This document shows positions 24,671 to 25,622 of a stretch of 25,622 nucleotides of DNA, in pieces. The notes beneath the pieces were generated by a model. It saw nothing but the letters and a program-made list of their open reading frames with translations, was not told the DNA's origin and did not search any database. This DNA is from Fibrobacter sp. UBA1765. Its GTDB lineage: Bacteria; Fibrobacterota; Fibrobacteria; Fibrobacterales; Fibrobacteraceae. Numbering within the stretch: the stretch's first letter is position 1; every line of letters begins with the position of its first letter. Position numbers and translations under genes: made by a program. The DNA lies in the NCBI GenBank assembly GCA_002314675.1, contig DCGZ01000018.1, forward strand, positions 1 to 25,622, read 5' to 3'.

Positions 24671-25519
24671 ATGAGATATAAGCTGCAACTGAATCTGAAA
24701 CGTCTTACGGTTGATTTTTTTTCTACCGTGTTTTTGGTGTGTTGCGTTTGCGCTAGTGCTCGTGAAACAGTTTCTTCGGTTCGTGCGCCTATGACTTACG
24801 TTCAGTTCGGCCTTCTAGGAGAGCTTCTCGATGACGTTTATAGTGCAGACCTAAATGCTGTGGGGGAATATGCACCCTGCGATTGCTTTGGTATTTACGG
24901 GGATGTTTCCTATCGCCTTTTGAGCATTGAGTTCAACACGATGCTTCACGACCAAATACATGAAATGCTGAACTTGCAAGTGAATGGGACCAATGAAACT
25001 TACCTTGGCATGAAGTTTATGCCTTACCGTTTTTTCGGTGTGGACGTTAGCTGGCGATTGCCTCCTGGAGAGGGTTCCCAGGTGAACCGATTCCACCGAG
25101 TCGGGGTGGAGCCCTTTTACCTGTACGATTTTTCCAAAGGAATGCAGCTGGGTGTTGCTGCCAGTTATTATACATTCCTTGAGGATGATGACTTCCAGCC
25201 TGGGGATGAAATTGGCCTGAAGGCATCCATGGAATGGCGTCTTGCCTGGGATTACGAATTGCATCGCGGTTGGCAGTTTGATTATGTATTCCTATATCGT
25301 TGGCGTATTCAGGAATCCCAGAATTTGAATATGGATAAGCCTTATCGGGATATGAACGATCTGTACCGTGGTTTTAGAATGCGTGTGGATGCCGGTCACT
25401 ATTTTGCACTTGCGGGGCACTCCTTGGGCGTTGCCTTGTTCTACGAGATGAATCGTGGCTACTTATTTGGAATGGAAACGGGACACACGTTAGGCTTGTA
25501 CACCAAGTATGTTTTTTAA
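24671..25519 (+). CDS. Putative outer-membrane beta-barrel protein, unknown function
   Basis: Exported protein of 282 aa that I do not recognise. A signal peptide is clear: basic start, hydrophobic core VDFFSTVFLVCCVC and a cleavage site after ASA (28-30). The mature part alternates short strands rich in Tyr, Phe, Trp and Gly (for example YLGMKFMPYRFFGVDVSWRL, FDYVFLYRWRI, HTLGLYTKYVF) and ends in Phe, as needed for outer-membrane barrel assembly. The strand count suggests roughly ten to twelve. The ATG follows a T-rich leader without a strong ribosome site. It is divergent from wzc and 21 nt upstream of another exported-protein gene. It could be a structural porin-like protein, or be related to export of the polymer, but nothing in the sequence decides this. 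Confidence 0.7.
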   Translation: MRYKLQLNLKRLTVDFFSTVFLVCCVCASARETVSSVRAPMTYVQFGLLGELLDDVYSADLNAVGEYAPCDCFGIYGDVSYRLLSIEFNTMLHDQIHEMLNLQVNGTNETYLGMKFMPYRFFGVDVSWRLPPGEGSQVNRFHRVGVEPFYLYDFSKGMQLGVAASYYTFLEDDDFQPGDEIGLKASMEWRLAWDYELHRGWQFDYVFLYRWRIQESQNLNMDKPYRDMNDLYRGFRMRVDAGHYFALAGHSLGVALFYEMNRGYLFGMETGHTLGLYTKYVF

Positions 25520-25540
25520 AGGTAGGGTAGGGTAGAGTTT
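25520..25540 (+). repeat. Three tandem GGTAG units in the ribosome-site region
   Basis: GGTAG occurs three times head to tail at 25521-25535, directly between the stop of the barrel gene and the ATG of the next gene. The array is purine-rich and must include the ribosome-binding region. Gain or loss of a 5-nt unit would change spacing of that site but not the reading frame. Confidence 0.6.
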
Positions 25541-25622
25541 ATGATGTTCAACTGCAAGAATCTTTTTTGTTCCGCCTTGACCTTGATGGGCCTCGCTTTC
25601 GCCTACATTCCTGGTGAATCGG
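25541..25622 (+). CDS. Start of an exported protein, truncated by the window end
   Basis: Only the first 27 codons are present. They read as a typical signal peptide: MMFNCKNLFC, then a hydrophobic core SALTLMGLAFA, with a likely cleavage site after AFA (residues 19-21). ATG occurs twice in a row (25541 and 25544), and the GGTAG repeat array lies just upstream. The gene follows the barrel protein gene by 21 nt and is probably co-transcribed with it. The rest of the protein, and so its function, lies outside the window. Confidence 0.6.
   Translation, partial: MMFNCKNLFCSALTLMGLAFAYIPGES

Noticed and set aside
1..25622. CRISPR arrays, tRNA or rRNA genes, insertion sequences, phage attachment sites
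   Set aside because: No regularly spaced repeats, cloverleaf-like segments, transposase frames or flanking terminal repeats were seen on either strand by eye.

Overview
The window is most of an extracellular or capsular polysaccharide locus of the Wzx/Wzy type. It comes from a Gram-negative-type bacterium with an outer membrane: there is a lipoprotein with a lipobox, a beta-barrel-like protein ending in Phe, and a Wzc-type co-polymerase. Gene content, codon style (AAG, CTG, GAA and TTC frequent in several genes, with AT-rich neighbours) and a CotH-family lipoprotein are compatible with Fibrobacter or a close relative. That is inference from style; no rRNA or other phylogenetic marker is present.

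Layout. (1) 25-11267, plus strand: ten tightly packed genes, mostly with short gaps or small overlaps. They encode a GT4 glycosyltransferase, a radical SAM/SPASM-like protein, a second GT4, a TupA-like ATP-grasp protein, a sugar-transfer-associated ATP-grasp protein, a third GT4, a GT2, a Wzy/O-antigen-ligase-like membrane protein, an F420-dehydrogenase beta-subunit-like iron-sulfur protein and a polysaccharide pyruvyl transferase. (2) 11226-12170, minus strand: a GT2 gene that meets the plus operon tail to tail with a 42-nt coding overlap. (3) 12273-19422, minus strand: a compact six-gene cassette. In transcription order it encodes a sugar aminotransferase, an ATP-grasp protein, a CapK/PaaK-like adenylate-forming enzyme, a short DegT-like aminotransferase, a second ATP-grasp protein and a PLP-dependent amino-acid decarboxylase. 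(4) 19481-20932, minus strand: a Wzx flippase. (5) 20933-21220: a 288-nt gene-free stretch with short repeats and hairpins. (6) 21221-24582, minus strand: a CotH-kinase-like lipoprotein downstream of a Wzc tyrosine autokinase/co-polymerase. (7) 24671 to the end, plus strand: an outer-membrane barrel candidate and the start of another exported protein, divergent from wzc.

How it fits together (inference). The five glycosyltransferases build a lipid-linked repeat unit, Wzx flips it, the Wzy-like protein polymerises it and Wzc controls chain length and export. The pyruvyl transferase and iron-sulfur partner add or reduce a substituent. The unusual part is the concentration of amide/ester-forming and amino-acid chemistry: four ATP-grasp proteins of at least three kinds, an AMP-forming ligase, two aminotransferases and a decarboxylase. 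The simplest reading is a polysaccharide whose amino sugar or uronic acid carries amino-acid- or amine-derived groups made by the 12273-19422 cassette. I do not recognise this exact cassette, and it is the best candidate for an undescribed system. No initiating sugar-phosphate transferase, Wza-type exporter or nucleotide-sugar synthesis genes other than the aminotransferases are visible here.
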